Source: Paenochrobactrum gallinarii (GTDB lineage Bacteria > Pseudomonadota > Alphaproteobacteria > Rhizobiales > Rhizobiaceae). Taken from it: a DNA stretch of 64,000 bases. The stretch is taken from NCBI RefSeq assembly GCF_014205685.1, contig NZ_JACIIU010000004.1:1-64000 (forward strand). Reading direction: 5' to 3'. This document shows, piece by piece, positions 37,981 through 49,000 of the stretch; the stretch's first letter is position 1; the number at the start of each line of letters is the position of its first letter. A model generated the notes under the pieces. That model was not told the DNA's origin, searched no databases, and worked only from the letters and a program-made list of their open reading frames with translations. Position numbers and translations under genes: made by a program.

Positions 37981-40584
37981 ATGCAAGGCCTTGGCTCATT
38001 TCAGAGCTTACGAAGCGATTCCGGTCAGTTACCGGCCAAATCCTGCATCGACACGGGGCCTGAAGCTATAAGCGTTAAAGGTATCAGCGCACACGCATAT
38101 CAATGGCTAGGCGCGCTCAAAAATAAAACCTTTTCTCTGGCACTCTCCACCACCGCGTTTTTTTCCTTCACCACTCTTAGCCGCGCCCAAGACAGCCAGT
38201 TTTCCGGCCATATCGAGCTTCCCTTCGGCACTGTCAGCGCTTTGGATGTGGTGCAATTTGCGACTTTTGCCGGTGCGATGGGTGCCGCCCTGCTGACCGC
38301 TGGCTGGCTGATCCGTGACCGCAGCAAAATGGTCAATGAAACAGCCGCTCTGCGCGCAAAATGCGCAGAACTCAGCATGACGGCACAGCGCAATGAAGCG
38401 CTTCTTAATCTCAAAGACCAGCGCATCATTATCTGGGACGGCTATAATGCCAATTCCGAAGTCGTTGGCCTGTTGCCGGATGATACCGGCGCGCCGCTCG
38501 ACCGCTCATTATTTTTAGCCTTTGGCCGCTGGCTGCGTGCCGATTCCGTAATGGCGCTTGAACATGCCATTCGTGATTTGCGCGAAAAGGCGATCACCTT
38601 TGACATGGTGGTCGAAACCGTCAACGGCACTTTGCTGGATGTCAACGGCCGCACCTCCGGCGGCTTGGCCATTGCCCGCTTTATCCATTTGCAGGGTGTG
38701 CAGGCCGAATGTGCGGTTTTGAAAACCGAAAATCATCATCTTTATGAAACACTCAATCTGTTGCGCAGCCTGATGAACAGGCTCGATCAGGCCGTGTGGA
38801 TCAGAGATGATCAAGGTCGCCTTGAATGGGTCAATGATGCCTATATCAAAGCGGTTGAAGCCGCAGACGGTATTCAGGCTGTGCAGGAAGGCCGCGAATT
38901 GTTTGGCACCCAAGCCCGCGAACGCATGGAGCGCGAACGGATGGGGCCATCCGGCTTCCGCAGCCAATTGCCGACCGTCATTGCCGGTGACCGCCATATA
39001 TTTGACGTAACCGAAGTGCCGGGTGAAGCAGGCTCTGCCGGTTTTGCTTCCAATATCAGCGAAATCGAACAAGTACGTGAAGAGCTGCAACGCACGCTTC
39101 GCAGCCATGCCGAAACGCTTGATCAGCTTTCCACAGCAGTGGCGATCTTCGATCCGGAAATGAAGCTGCAATTCTTCAATCAGGCGTTCAGCAGCCTGTG
39201 GTCGCTTGATACCGCCTTTTTGGAATCGCGTCCGAGCAATGCACTGCTGTTTGACCGTTTGCGCAGTGACGGCAAATTGCCGGAACAGCCGGAATGGCGC
39301 CGCTGGAAAGATTCAATGCTTTCGGCCTATCGCTCGGTCGAGCCGCAAGAGCATATGTGGCACCTGCCCGACACCCGCATCATGCGCGTTGTTGCCAATC
39401 CGCATCCCAAAGGCGGCGTGACCTGGTTCTTCGAAAATATGACCGAGAAGTTTGAACTGGAAGGCCGCTATAATACGCTGATCCGTGTTCAGGGTGAAAC
39501 GCTTGACCATCTGGCCGAAGGTGTGGCCGTGTTTGGTGCCGATGGCCGCATCCGTCTTTCCAATCCGGCCTTTGCCAATTTGTGGTCATTGCCGTCCGGC
39601 ATGGTGGTGGAAGGGGTGCATATCACCGACATCACCCGCATGACCGAAAAGCGTGCCGGAAGCCCGATCTGGCAGGATTTCATTTCCGCTGTCACCGGTT
39701 TTTCCGATGTGCGTGATGGTCAGGCCGGACAAATCGAACTATCAGACGGCAATGTATTGTCTTATGCACTGGTGCCGCTGCCAAAAGGCCAGACCATGCT
39801 GACCTTCATCGATGTGACCGATACGGTTCATGTCGAGCGCGCCTTGAAAGACAAAAACGAAGCGCTGGAATTTGCCGACCAGATTAAGAACGATTTCGTT
39901 CAGCATGTTTCTTATGAGCTGCGTTCACCGCTTACCAATATTATCGGCTTTACCGAACTGTTGCAGACCCCGTCATTCGGCTCGCTCAACGAGCGCCAGC
40001 ATGAATATCTCGACCATATCAGTTCGTCTTCCTCTGTGCTTCTCACCATTGTGAATGACATTCTGGATCTGGCGACAGTGGATGCCGGTATCATGGAACT
40101 GGAAATTGATGATGTGGATGTGAGTGCCGCTATCAATGAAGCGGCCGAGCGGGTGGCAGAGCGTCTGCGCGACCATAATATCGGCCTTGCCGTGCATATT
40201 GGCGAAGATGCCGAGCGTTTCCGCGCCGATGCCAATCGTCTGCGTCAGGTTCTCTTCAACCTGCTCAGCAATGCTGCCAATTATGCGCCGGAAGATAGCG
40301 ACATCCGCCTGATGGTTGAGCGTGAAGACGATGAAATTGTTTTCAGCGTGCAGGATGAAGGTCCGGGCATGCCGCGCGAAGTGCTTGATAGTGTTTTCCA
40401 GCGCTTCCAGTCCCACAATAATGGTGGCCGCAAACGTGGTGCTGGCCTTGGCCTGTCCATTGTCAAAAGCTTTGTTGAGCTTCATGGCGGCGCAGTTCAC
40501 ATTCAAACCGCCAGCAATAGCGGCACCACAGTCACCTGCCGTTTTCCAATCGAAGCGCGCAGTTTCCGCGCCGCAGCTGAATAA
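37981..40584 (+). CDS. divL: DivL-type pseudo-histidine kinase with PAS domains
   Basis: An 867-residue membrane-linked sensor. A signal/anchor segment precedes a membrane helix (around residue 95, FATFAGAMGAALLTAGWLI). A coiled region and several PAS domains follow (about 265-385, 390-500, 510-630). The DHp domain has the H-box FVQHVSYELRSPLTNIIGF, in which the phospho-acceptor His is Tyr, the defining DivL trait. The HATPase_c domain keeps N-box NLLSNAANYAPE and G-box DEGPGMPRE / GLGLSIVKSFVELHGG. In Caulobacter DivL reads DivK phosphorylation and controls CckA-CtrA and division asymmetry. An earlier ATG at 37897 would add 28 residues. It lies 3 bp upstream of tsaE-amgK. Confidence 0.92.
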   Translation: MQGLGSFQSLRSDSGQLPAKSCIDTGPEAISVKGISAHAYQWLGALKNKTFSLALSTTAFFSFTTLSRAQDSQFSGHIELPFGTVSALDVVQFATFAGAMGAALLTAGWLIRDRSKMVNETAALRAKCAELSMTAQRNEALLNLKDQRIIIWDGYNANSEVVGLLPDDTGAPLDRSLFLAFGRWLRADSVMALEHAIRDLREKAITFDMVVETVNGTLLDVNGRTSGGLAIARFIHLQGVQAECAVLKTENHHLYETLNLLRSLMNRLDQAVWIRDDQGRLEWVNDAYIKAVEAADGIQAVQEGRELFGTQARERMERERMGPSGFRSQLPTVIAGDRHIFDVTEVPGEAGSAGFASNISEIEQVREELQRTLRSHAETLDQLSTAVAIFDPEMKLQFFNQAFSSLWSLDTAFLESRPSNALLFDRLRSDGKLPEQPEWRRWKDSMLSAYRSVEPQEHMWHLPDTRIMRVVANPHPKGGVTWFFENMTEKFELEGRYNTLIRVQGETLDHLAEGVAVFGADGRIRLSNPAFANLWSLPSGMVVEGVHITDITRMTEKRAGSPIWQDFISAVTGFSDVRDGQAGQIELSDGNVLSYALVPLPKGQTMLTFIDVTDTVHVERALKDKNEALEFADQIKNDFVQHVSYELRSPLTNIIGFTELLQTPSFGSLNERQHEYLDHISSSSSVLLTIVNDILDLATVDAGIMELEIDDVDVSAAINEAAERVAERLRDHNIGLAVHIGEDAERFRADANRLRQVLFNLLSNAANYAPEDSDIRLMVEREDDEIVFSVQDEGPGMPREVLDSVFQRFQSHNNGGRKRGAGLGLSIVKSFVELHGGAVHIQTASNSGTTVTCRFPIEARSFRAAAE

Positions 40585-40587
40585 ATC

Positions 40588-42126
40588 ATGTCCGCATCAG
40601 AAGTTTTTGAAATCCGTCTGCCCGATGAAGCAGCCACCATCGCTCTGGGCGAAGATCTGGCACTGGCGCTTAACCGCGGCGACTTAGTTACATTATCCGG
40701 TGATTTAGGTGCGGGAAAATCATCACTTGCACGCGCGCTCATTCGCACCATCGCCAATGATGAATCTTACGAAGTTCCAAGCCCGAGTTTCACCCTCGTG
40801 CAGGCCTATGATGAATTGCGCCTGCCCATCGCCCATGCCGATCTTTATCGCTTGTCTGGTGGCGATGAGCTTGATGAACTGGGTTTTGACGAATTTTTGC
40901 AAGATGGCGCTGTGCTGGTTGAATGGCCGGAACAGGCTGACGGCATGTTGGGCACACCTGCCTTTGCCATTGAATTGCGCCATCCGGCAAACGGAGAACA
41001 AGGCCGCCTTGTTACCATTACCGCGCAAACAAATGCAGCCAAACGCTTCACCCGCTCCCGTGCTATCCGCACATTTTTAGAAGAGCATAAGCGCCTGTTC
41101 AATGCGCAGCCAGCTAAACGCCGCTATTTGCTCGGCGATGCTTCGCCTCGCGCCTATGAAACAGTGTCTTCGGATTTTGGCACCGAAATTCTGATGAACG
41201 CGCCAGAGCTTACCAGCGAGCCTTTATTGCCGAATGGCAAAACCTATCGCAAAACCGCACATATTGCTGAAAGCTGTATTCCGTTTTCCACTATCGGCAA
41301 ATTGATCAAGGCTCAAGGTTTTCGCGTACCAGAAATCTATGCTGAAGATTTAGCCAATGGCTTTATTTTGATGGAGCATTTGGGCGTTGATGGTGTGCTG
41401 GATGAGAACCGTCAGCCCATCGTGACACGCTACTTAGAAGCTGCCCGTTTCTTAGCGCATTTTCATCAGGTTGAATGGCCGTTGAGCGTTAAGGTCGCCG
41501 GTTGCGATGATTATCAATTTGCACCATTTGACCGCGATGCGATGATGATCGAAGTTGATTTACTGTGTTCGTGGTATTTGCCGCGCATCACCGGCAAACA
41601 ACCCGATGAAGCACAAAAACAATCCTATCACGATGCGTGGGACGAGGTTTTTCTAAAACTCGCAACGGCTGAAAAAAGCTTGCTACTGCGTGATTATCAT
41701 TCGCCAAATCTCTTTTGGTTTGAAGAAAAATCCGGCATTGACCGCATCGGCATGATTGACTTTCAAGATGCTATGAATGGCCCTGCCGCTTATGATCTGG
41801 CGTCGCTTGCATTGGATGCGCGTGTAACCATTGCAGCAGAGCTTGAGCAACAGATCATTGCCGCCTATTGCGAAACCCGCAAAAGCTTGGAAAAAGCCTT
41901 TGATGAGGCCGCCTTCATGAGCGCTTATGCGATTATGGGTGCGCAGCGTAATTCCAAAATTCTTGGCATTTTTGTGCGTCTGGATGAGCGCGACGGCAAA
42001 CCACATTATTTGGCACACCTGCCGCGTATTCAGGATTATTTGCGCCGTGTCCTCACCCATCCGGATTTGAAACCGGTGGCGGACTGGTACGAAAAATATG
42101 GTTTACTTACGGAGAAAAAACCATGA
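40588..42126 (+). CDS. TsaE / AmgK-type phosphotransferase fusion
   Basis: A 512-residue two-domain protein. Residues 1-150 are TsaE, the ATPase of the tRNA t6A37 threonylcarbamoyl complex: Walker A SGDLGAGKSSLARALI, SPSFTLVQAYDE, IAHADLYRL, VLVEWPEQ. Residues about 185-500 are an aminoglycoside-phosphotransferase-like kinase with catalytic Asp/Asn in LRDYHSPNLFWF and the metal-binding IDFQDAMNG, like AmgK, which phosphorylates the anomeric OH of MurNAc/GlcNAc. The following murU-like gene overlaps by 4 bp, which supports the AmgK reading. The fusion is known in alphaproteobacteria. Confidence 0.92.
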   Translation: MSASEVFEIRLPDEAATIALGEDLALALNRGDLVTLSGDLGAGKSSLARALIRTIANDESYEVPSPSFTLVQAYDELRLPIAHADLYRLSGGDELDELGFDEFLQDGAVLVEWPEQADGMLGTPAFAIELRHPANGEQGRLVTITAQTNAAKRFTRSRAIRTFLEEHKRLFNAQPAKRRYLLGDASPRAYETVSSDFGTEILMNAPELTSEPLLPNGKTYRKTAHIAESCIPFSTIGKLIKAQGFRVPEIYAEDLANGFILMEHLGVDGVLDENRQPIVTRYLEAARFLAHFHQVEWPLSVKVAGCDDYQFAPFDRDAMMIEVDLLCSWYLPRITGKQPDEAQKQSYHDAWDEVFLKLATAEKSLLLRDYHSPNLFWFEEKSGIDRIGMIDFQDAMNGPAAYDLASLALDARVTIAAELEQQIIAAYCETRKSLEKAFDEAAFMSAYAIMGAQRNSKILGIFVRLDERDGKPHYLAHLPRIQDYLRRVLTHPDLKPVADWYEKYGLLTEKKP

Positions 42127-42845
42127 ACCATCTGAAAAAAGCAATGGTTCTGGCTGCGGGTTTAGGCAAAAGAATGCGCCCGATCACCGACACGATCCCC
42201 AAGCCAATGGTCAAGGTTTCCGGTAAAACACTGATTGATTATGGCTTGGATTCACTTGTGGAAGCAGGTGTCGGGCAAGCAGTGGTTAATGTGCATTATC
42301 TGGCCGGCATCTTAGAAAAGCACCTGGAAAACCGCCACGATATAGCAATCAGCATTTCGGATGAGCGCGCAGAACTGCTTGATTCCGCAGGCGGCATTAT
42401 CAATGCCTTGCCGCTCCTCGGGAGTGAAGCTTTTTACATCCTCAATGCGGATACATTCTGGGTTGATCAGCAAGGCGAGCCTGCCAATTTGCTAAAAATG
42501 GCAGAAGCTTTTGATGAAACCCGCATGGATATTTTGCTGATGGTTGCCCGCCTTGATCAGGCAACCGGCTATGACGGCAAAGGCGATTTTACCCTGACAC
42601 CGGAAGCCCGGCTTTTGCGTCGTCAAGACAATGATCCGCAACCGGTTATTTATGCCGGTGCCGCTATTATTCACCCGGGCATTTTCAAAGATGCCGAGGC
42701 AAGTGTTTCCTCGCTCAACCGCTATTTCGACCATGCCATTGCGAATAAACGTCTATATGCTATGCCGATGCATGGCCATTGGATAACGGTCGGTACACCC
42801 GATGCGATTGAAGACGCAGAAAAGGCGCTTGCAGCCCTGAACTAA
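42123..42845 (+). CDS. murU: MurU-like sugar-phosphate nucleotidyltransferase
   Basis: A 240-residue nucleotidyltransferase: AMVLAAGLGKRMRPITDTIPKPM (nucleotide and Mg binding, residues 7-29), LLDSAGGIINALPLLG, ILNADTFWVD. By homology and context it converts MurNAc-1-phosphate (product of AmgK) and UTP to UDP-MurNAc, a recycling route that bypasses the fosfomycin target MurA, shown in Pseudomonas. Similar proteins make UDP- or dTDP-sugars, so the substrate is inferred from the coupled amgK gene. Confidence 0.85.
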   Translation: MNHLKKAMVLAAGLGKRMRPITDTIPKPMVKVSGKTLIDYGLDSLVEAGVGQAVVNVHYLAGILEKHLENRHDIAISISDERAELLDSAGGIINALPLLGSEAFYILNADTFWVDQQGEPANLLKMAEAFDETRMDILLMVARLDQATGYDGKGDFTLTPEARLLRRQDNDPQPVIYAGAAIIHPGIFKDAEASVSSLNRYFDHAIANKRLYAMPMHGHWITVGTPDAIEDAEKALAALN

Positions 42846-42878
42846 AGCCGGTCTGACTAAAAAGGAGAAGAGAAAAGA

Positions 42879-45800
42879 ATGAGCACCCAAAACCCGCACA
42901 TCTTTTCCATTCCGCCCGGCACGCCCTTTCTGCCAAGCTTTGTCGATGCCTTGCTGCAAGGTAAAATCATCAAAGGTTTTCCGGCTGATCCAAGCGATCC
43001 TTTAGCACTGGCCAAAGCCACCATCTATGTGCCGACACGCCGTGCGGCACGTAGCCTGCGCTCACTTCTCGTTGAAAAAAGCCATGCGCGTTCGGCAATC
43101 CTGCCTTCTATCCGTGCGCTCGGTGATGTGGATGAAGATGCCGTATTTTTTGATGCAGATGCGCGGGAATTTCTGCAACTCAACCCGCCGATCAATAAGG
43201 CTGAGCGCTTGCTGCTGCTCACCCGCCTGATCAAGCCCTGGCGCGAGAGCCTGCCTGAACATGTGCGCGCCCTTTTTGGCGTTGAAGATGTTTCCGTGCC
43301 GACCACCACCGCTGATGCCATCTGGCTGGCGCGAGATCTGGCCACATTGATGGATCAGGTCGAAACCGAAAGTGCCGATTGGGCAGAATTGCAACTCATC
43401 GCGCCTGATGAACTTGCCGATTGGTGGCGGGTCACATTGAGCTTTCTGGAAATCGTCACCACGCTTTGGCCGGAAGTTTTGAAAGAGCGCGGTGTTACCA
43501 ATCCCGCAGCCTATCGTAATCGCCTGATTGAAATCGAAACCGATCGGCTCAAACGCTCCCCCCCCGATGGACCTGTGATTGCTGCCGGTACAACCGGTTC
43601 TATTCCGGCCACTGCCGAACTGATTGCAACGATCGCAAAGCTGCCGCAAGGCGCACTTGTGCTACCCGGCCTTGACCGCGACCTTGATGATGCGGCCTGG
43701 CACATTTTAGGCAGGCCTGAACAAAATCCATCCACTTTCGGTCATCCGCAATATGGTTTTTATCAGCTGCTCACCAGCATGAGCACCAATCGCGATGCAG
43801 TGGAACATCTGCCCGATCATTCGCCTGAAAAACGGACATTAGAGCGCATTGCGGCTGAGGCTTTGCGGCCGGCAGAAAGCACCGAGCATTGGCGCGATCT
43901 TTTACAACAGCCCGATATGACGATTGAGCATCGCTTGGCAGCCACACGTCAGATTGATCTGATTGAAGCGGCCAATGAGCGCGAGGAAGCTTTAAGCGTT
44001 GCCTGCGCTTTACGTGAAGCCATCAGCGATCCGAACAAAACCGCAGCTCTTGTCACCGCCGACCGTAATCTGGCGCGCCGTGTGGCCGCAGAACTTGCCC
44101 GTTTCGGCATTGAGGCCGATGATTCCGGCGGGCGCTTTTTGCGCGATGCGGAACCTGTCACCCTCATGCGGCTAGTGATTGAAACCGTCTTTAATCCGGG
44201 CGATCCGGTGGCATTGCTGGCATTGCTGAAACACCCGCTGACAAAGCTTGGCAAACCCCGCATCGAGCGCCGCTTAGCCGCAGAAGCGCTGGAACTGATC
44301 GCTTTTCGTGGCGGCACAGGTCGCGCGTCCATTGCTGAATTGCCGGATTTCTTTGAAGGTAAACTTACCGAAGGGCTGAATGCCAACCGCAAGCCTTTAT
44401 GGATTGACCTGACCGTTGAAGAACAGATCACAAATGCGCGGGCTTTGTGTGAAGAACTCTCGCAAGCGGTTAAACCACTGGCTGATTTCACCAAAAGTGC
44501 CGGTCAGCACACGGAAATGGCGGCAATTGTGCGCGCAAGTGTGGAGGTGCTTGAAACCCTCGCACGTGATGAGCAGGGAAATGTCGGCGCACTTTATTCC
44601 GGCGAGGCAGGTGAACAATTTGCCTCCCTTTTGCGCAATCTGATTGGCACGCAAGCCGAGCTGGAATTTGAAACCATTGAATGGCCAGCCGTTTTTGAAG
44701 CATTGATTTCCGGCGAAACTGTCAAACCACGCCCCGGTGGCAATCCGCGTTTGTTTATTTGGGGTGCGCTGGAAGCCCGTCTGCAAACCATTGATACGGT
44801 GATTATCGGTGGCCTCAATGAAGGCAGCTGGCCGTCCAAAACCCGCAATGATCCTTTCATGTCGCGCCCGATGAAAGCGCAGATCGCACTGGAACCACCG
44901 GAACGACGTACCGGCCTTGCGGCTCATGATTTCCAGATGGCTTTGGGCATGGATCACGTCGTGCTTTCACGTGCTGATCGCACCGACAATGCACCAACCG
45001 TGCCTTCACGCTGGCTGCAACGCCTGCAAACCGTGCTTGGCAATGAAGTGACCGATCATATGCGCCAGCGTGGGGCACGCTTTTTGCATTGGGCGCGTGA
45101 AATTGACCGCTCTGCGGATGTGCCTTTCGTTAAACGTCCGGAGCCGAAGCCGCCGGTTGAAGCACGGCCTGACCGCTTCTCGGTCACCGATATTGAAACA
45201 TTGCGACGCGACCCATATGCGATTTATGCGCGTAAAATCCTGAAACTGAACCCGCTTGATCCGCTGATCCGTGATCCGGGACCTGCCGAGCGCGGCACGC
45301 TGTTTCATGATATTATTGGTCATTTCACCCAATCCGGTTTTGATGTCATGGCGGAAGAAGCCCATCAAAATCTGATCGAAATCGGACGCCAACTCTTTGC
45401 TGATGCCGATCTGCCGATTGAGATCGAAGCTGTCTGGTGGCCACGCTTTGAAGCTTTAGTGCCGGAGTTTTTAAACTGGGAGCGAGATCGCAACTACAAC
45501 GTCAAAACCCGCCATGCCGAAATCGCCTCGAAAAAACGCGAAATCGGCTCGCTCGGCATCACGCTTTCAGGCCGCGCCGACCGTGTTGATGTGATGCAGG
45601 ACGGCACCACTGAAATCATTGACTTTAAAACCGGTTCCACGCCCTCACCTAAACAGGCACATATTTTGCTGTCCCCGCAGCTGGCACTGGAAGCAGCCTT
45701 GCAAGCGCGCGGTGCCTTTGAGGAGGTTGGCGAAATACCGGCTTCTGATCTTCTTTATGTGCGCCTTAAAGCCAATGGCGCGGTGGTACCGGAATCCATT

Positions 45801-46043
45801 TTGAAAATCAGCCGGCCGGAGCCAAGCCAAAAAACCGCCCCCGAAATTGGCGAAGAAGCATGGCGCAGGTTAGAAGAATTGCTGAGCGAATATAAGAGCC
45901 AGAGCAAGGGCTATTTATCCCGTGCCCTGCCGTTTCGTGAAACCGATCTCACCGGCGATTATGACCATCTCGCCCGCGTGCTGGAATGGTCGGCCGGAGG
46001 GGCAGATGGTGGCGCTGATGGCGGTGAAGGATCGAGCGAATGA
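42879..46043 (+). CDS. addB: Double-strand break repair protein AddB
   Basis: A 1054-residue subunit of the AddAB helicase-nuclease, the RecBCD counterpart of alphaproteobacteria. The N-terminal helicase-like region (IYVPTRRAARSLRSLL near residue 49) is degenerate. The C-terminal PDDEXK nuclease has ADRVDVMQDGTTEIIDFKTGS. The Fe-S cysteine cluster of Bacillus AddB is not seen around the nuclease, as expected for the alphaproteobacterial type. AAGGAG lies upstream. It overlaps addA by 4 bp. Confidence 0.95.
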   Translation: MSTQNPHIFSIPPGTPFLPSFVDALLQGKIIKGFPADPSDPLALAKATIYVPTRRAARSLRSLLVEKSHARSAILPSIRALGDVDEDAVFFDADAREFLQLNPPINKAERLLLLTRLIKPWRESLPEHVRALFGVEDVSVPTTTADAIWLARDLATLMDQVETESADWAELQLIAPDELADWWRVTLSFLEIVTTLWPEVLKERGVTNPAAYRNRLIEIETDRLKRSPPDGPVIAAGTTGSIPATAELIATIAKLPQGALVLPGLDRDLDDAAWHILGRPEQNPSTFGHPQYGFYQLLTSMSTNRDAVEHLPDHSPEKRTLERIAAEALRPAESTEHWRDLLQQPDMTIEHRLAATRQIDLIEAANEREEALSVACALREAISDPNKTAALVTADRNLARRVAAELARFGIEADDSGGRFLRDAEPVTLMRLVIETVFNPGDPVALLALLKHPLTKLGKPRIERRLAAEALELIAFRGGTGRASIAELPDFFEGKLTEGLNANRKPLWIDLTVEEQITNARALCEELSQAVKPLADFTKSAGQHTEMAAIVRASVEVLETLARDEQGNVGALYSGEAGEQFASLLRNLIGTQAELEFETIEWPAVFEALISGETVKPRPGGNPRLFIWGALEARLQTIDTVIIGGLNEGSWPSKTRNDPFMSRPMKAQIALEPPERRTGLAAHDFQMALGMDHVVLSRADRTDNAPTVPSRWLQRLQTVLGNEVTDHMRQRGARFLHWAREIDRSADVPFVKRPEPKPPVEARPDRFSVTDIETLRRDPYAIYARKILKLNPLDPLIRDPGPAERGTLFHDIIGHFTQSGFDVMAEEAHQNLIEIGRQLFADADLPIEIEAVWWPRFEALVPEFLNWERDRNYNVKTRHAEIASKKREIGSLGITLSGRADRVDVMQDGTTEIIDFKTGSTPSPKQAHILLSPQLALEAALQARGAFEEVGEIPASDLLYVRLKANGAVVPESILKISRPEPSQKTAPEIGEEAWRRLEELLSEYKSQSKGYLSRALPFRETDLTGDYDHLARVLEWSAGGADGGADGGEGSSE

Positions 46044-49000
46044 AAAAGCCGTTGAACATTCCGCCGGAAACAATTTTGGCGCAGAACAAAGCTGCCAATC
46101 CGTTTGATAGTGTCTGGGTATCAGCCAATGCCGGTTCCGGCAAAACGCATGTTTTGACCGAGCGTGTTATTCGCCTATTGCTGGAGGGCACAGATCCTTC
46201 CAAAATCCTCTGCCTGACTTACACCAAAGCGGCAGCTGCGGTGATGCAGAACCGTGTTTTCTCACGGCTTTCCGATTGGGCAATGCTAGATGATGCGCAA
46301 CTGGCAAAAGTGCTGGAAAAACTGGAAGGGCAAAACCCCTCCAATGCCCGTCTGAATGTCGCGCGTCGTCTGTTTGCCCGTGCGCTGGAAACGCCGGGTG
46401 GTTTGAAAATTCAGACTATTCACGCATTTTGCGAAGCCATCCTGCATCAGTTTCCACTGGAAGCCAATATTGCCGGTCATTTTGAAATGCTCGACGATTT
46501 GATGCAGACAGCACTCATCGCTGAAGCGCGTCGTCAATTGCTGGAAACAGCGCATAATGGCGGCAACCTGATTCTGGCTGAAGCCTTCACACAGGTGCTT
46601 GATGCCGCAGGGGAATTTGGCCTGCAAAATCTGCTCGACGAAGCCATCTGGCAGCGCCATGGTTTGCAGGAGTTTTTGCGACAACTTGGTGTGCCTTCAG
46701 AACGTGAAGCTGCATTACGCAGCATTTTCCGTTTTGAGCCTCATGAGACAGAAGCAACAATTCTCAATGACCAATTGCCGGTATTGGAATTTGAGGAAGA
46801 TGTGCTTGATCTCATCCTTTCTATCCCGAAAGGAGCAGCGCGCGCACAGGATTTTGCGCTGCAACTAAAACAGCTGAGCAAAGTTGAAACTTTGCGCGAC
46901 AAGCAGGAAGTGCTCACGGAAGCATTTTTGAAAAAGACCGACGGCATGCCGAAAACGGCCTCTTATGTCGGCTCGGCAGCAGTACGAAAACTGTTGCCTG
47001 ATTTTGATGATCGCTTCACCGAAGTTTCGACCCGCATTTATGAGGCGATGGAGCGGATAAAACTATTGCGTCTGGTGCGGCTCAATCTTGCTGCCTATCA
47101 GATTATCGATGAGCTGTTGTCACGCTATCAATTGCTGAAACGCCGTCGCGGCTTGCTGGATTTTGATGATCTCATTACCCGCACCGTGGCGCTTCTTGCC
47201 CGTGATGGTGCGGGGCAATGGGTGCAATATAAGCTTGATCGCGGCATTGATCATGTGCTTGTCGATGAAGCACAAGATACCAGCCCTGACCAATGGCGCG
47301 TGATCCGTATGCTGTCGGACGAGTTTTTCTCCGGCCTTGGCCAGCGTGATGTCCGGCGCACATTGTTTGCTGTGGGTGATGAAAAACAATCAATCTACTC
47401 TTTCCAAGGCGCTGTGCCGGAAGATTTTGCGGCCTCCGGCCAAGACGTCAAAAAACAAGCCGAACGTGCCGAGCTTACTTTTGAAAAAGTGAGCCTCAAC
47501 TTTTCCTTCCGTTCCACGCCTGATGTTTTAAGCGCCGTGGATGAAGTATTTTCACGCCCCGAAGCCTTTCGCGGACTTGGGCTTGAACCCGCCCCGACGC
47601 TTCATGCCGCCATTCGCAGTGATGCACCGGGTGACGTTGAAATCTGGGATATGCTCACACCACATGTGGTGGAAGAGCCGGACGACTGGCGCACCCCTGT
47701 TGACCATTTGGCAGCACCCGCCATCCGCCTCGCCGACCAGATTGCAGCTACCATCCGCCACTGGCTTGATAGTGGCGCAATTATTCCCGGTAAGGGACGC
47801 AAGATCGCGCCGCGTGATATTATGGTGCTGGTGCGCAAACGCGACCAGTTCATGCCTGCACTCTCGCGTGCACTGAAAAACAATCTCGTGCCTGTTGCGG
47901 GCGCTGACCGTTTGCGCCTGACCTCTCATATTGCCATTCAGGATTTGATGGCAATCGGGCGTTTTGTGTTGCAGCCAGCCGATAATCTCTCGCTCGCAGC
48001 CTTGTTAAAAAGCCCGCTTTTCGGCTGGGATGATGATAAACTATTCGCGCTTGCCCATGATCGCGCCAAAGGCCAGATATTGTTTGAAAAACTCTATCAG
48101 GCTTCCCGCGACGATACCGAGCTTGCCAAAGTGCACAAAAAGCTCAGCCATTGGCGCTCTATGGCCGATACAATGCCGGTTTATGAGTTCTACACCCATA
48201 TTTTAAGTGCAGATGGTGCGCGCCGTTTGCTGCTGGCGCGTCTTGGGCCGGAAGCCGGAGATATTATCGACGAGTTTCAAAATTATGCACTGGCAACCGA
48301 GCGCGCCGGACTGCCGGGCTTACAATCCTTTTTAGAGACACTGGAAGCCGCCACGCCGGAGATTAAGCGCGAGCTTGACCAAAGCCGCGATGAAGTGCGC
48401 ATCATGACTGTGCATGCCTCTAAGGGGCTGGAAGCGGCTATTGTTTTTCTGGTTGATCCTGGCAACAGCGCATGGACAAGCAGTCAGGCACCCAAACTCA
48501 TCGCCATTCCGATGCATGAGCCGGACGGCTTTCAGGGCAAGGGCTATTTATGGCAACCGAACAAGTCTCTTGAAACAAGTGCCACGGTTGAGCAGCGCGA
48601 TGAATTGAAAAACCGCTCTGAGGAAGAATATCGCCGCCTTCTTTATGTGGGTATGACGCGCGCCGAAGACCGTTTGATTGTCTGCGGCTATCGTGGTGTG
48701 CGCGAAAGCGGCGAGACATGGCACAAGCTTGTTGATGACGCTTTAAGCCCGCTTTCGGATGCTTTCGAGCATCCGGTGGAAGGGGTAAGCGCGCGGCGTT
48801 ATCAAAAAACACCGCTTGGCGACATCACCCTTCATGAAGCAGAAGACACTAAACCACATAGCTATCCGCCATTGCCTGAGGCTTTCCGCACCCGTATGGC
48901 ACCGGAAAAGGGCATGCCCCGCCCGCTGACACCATCAGGGGCTTCCGCTCTGATTGAACTGGAAGATGCGCCGCCAATCGGTAATCAATCGCCAGTGCTG

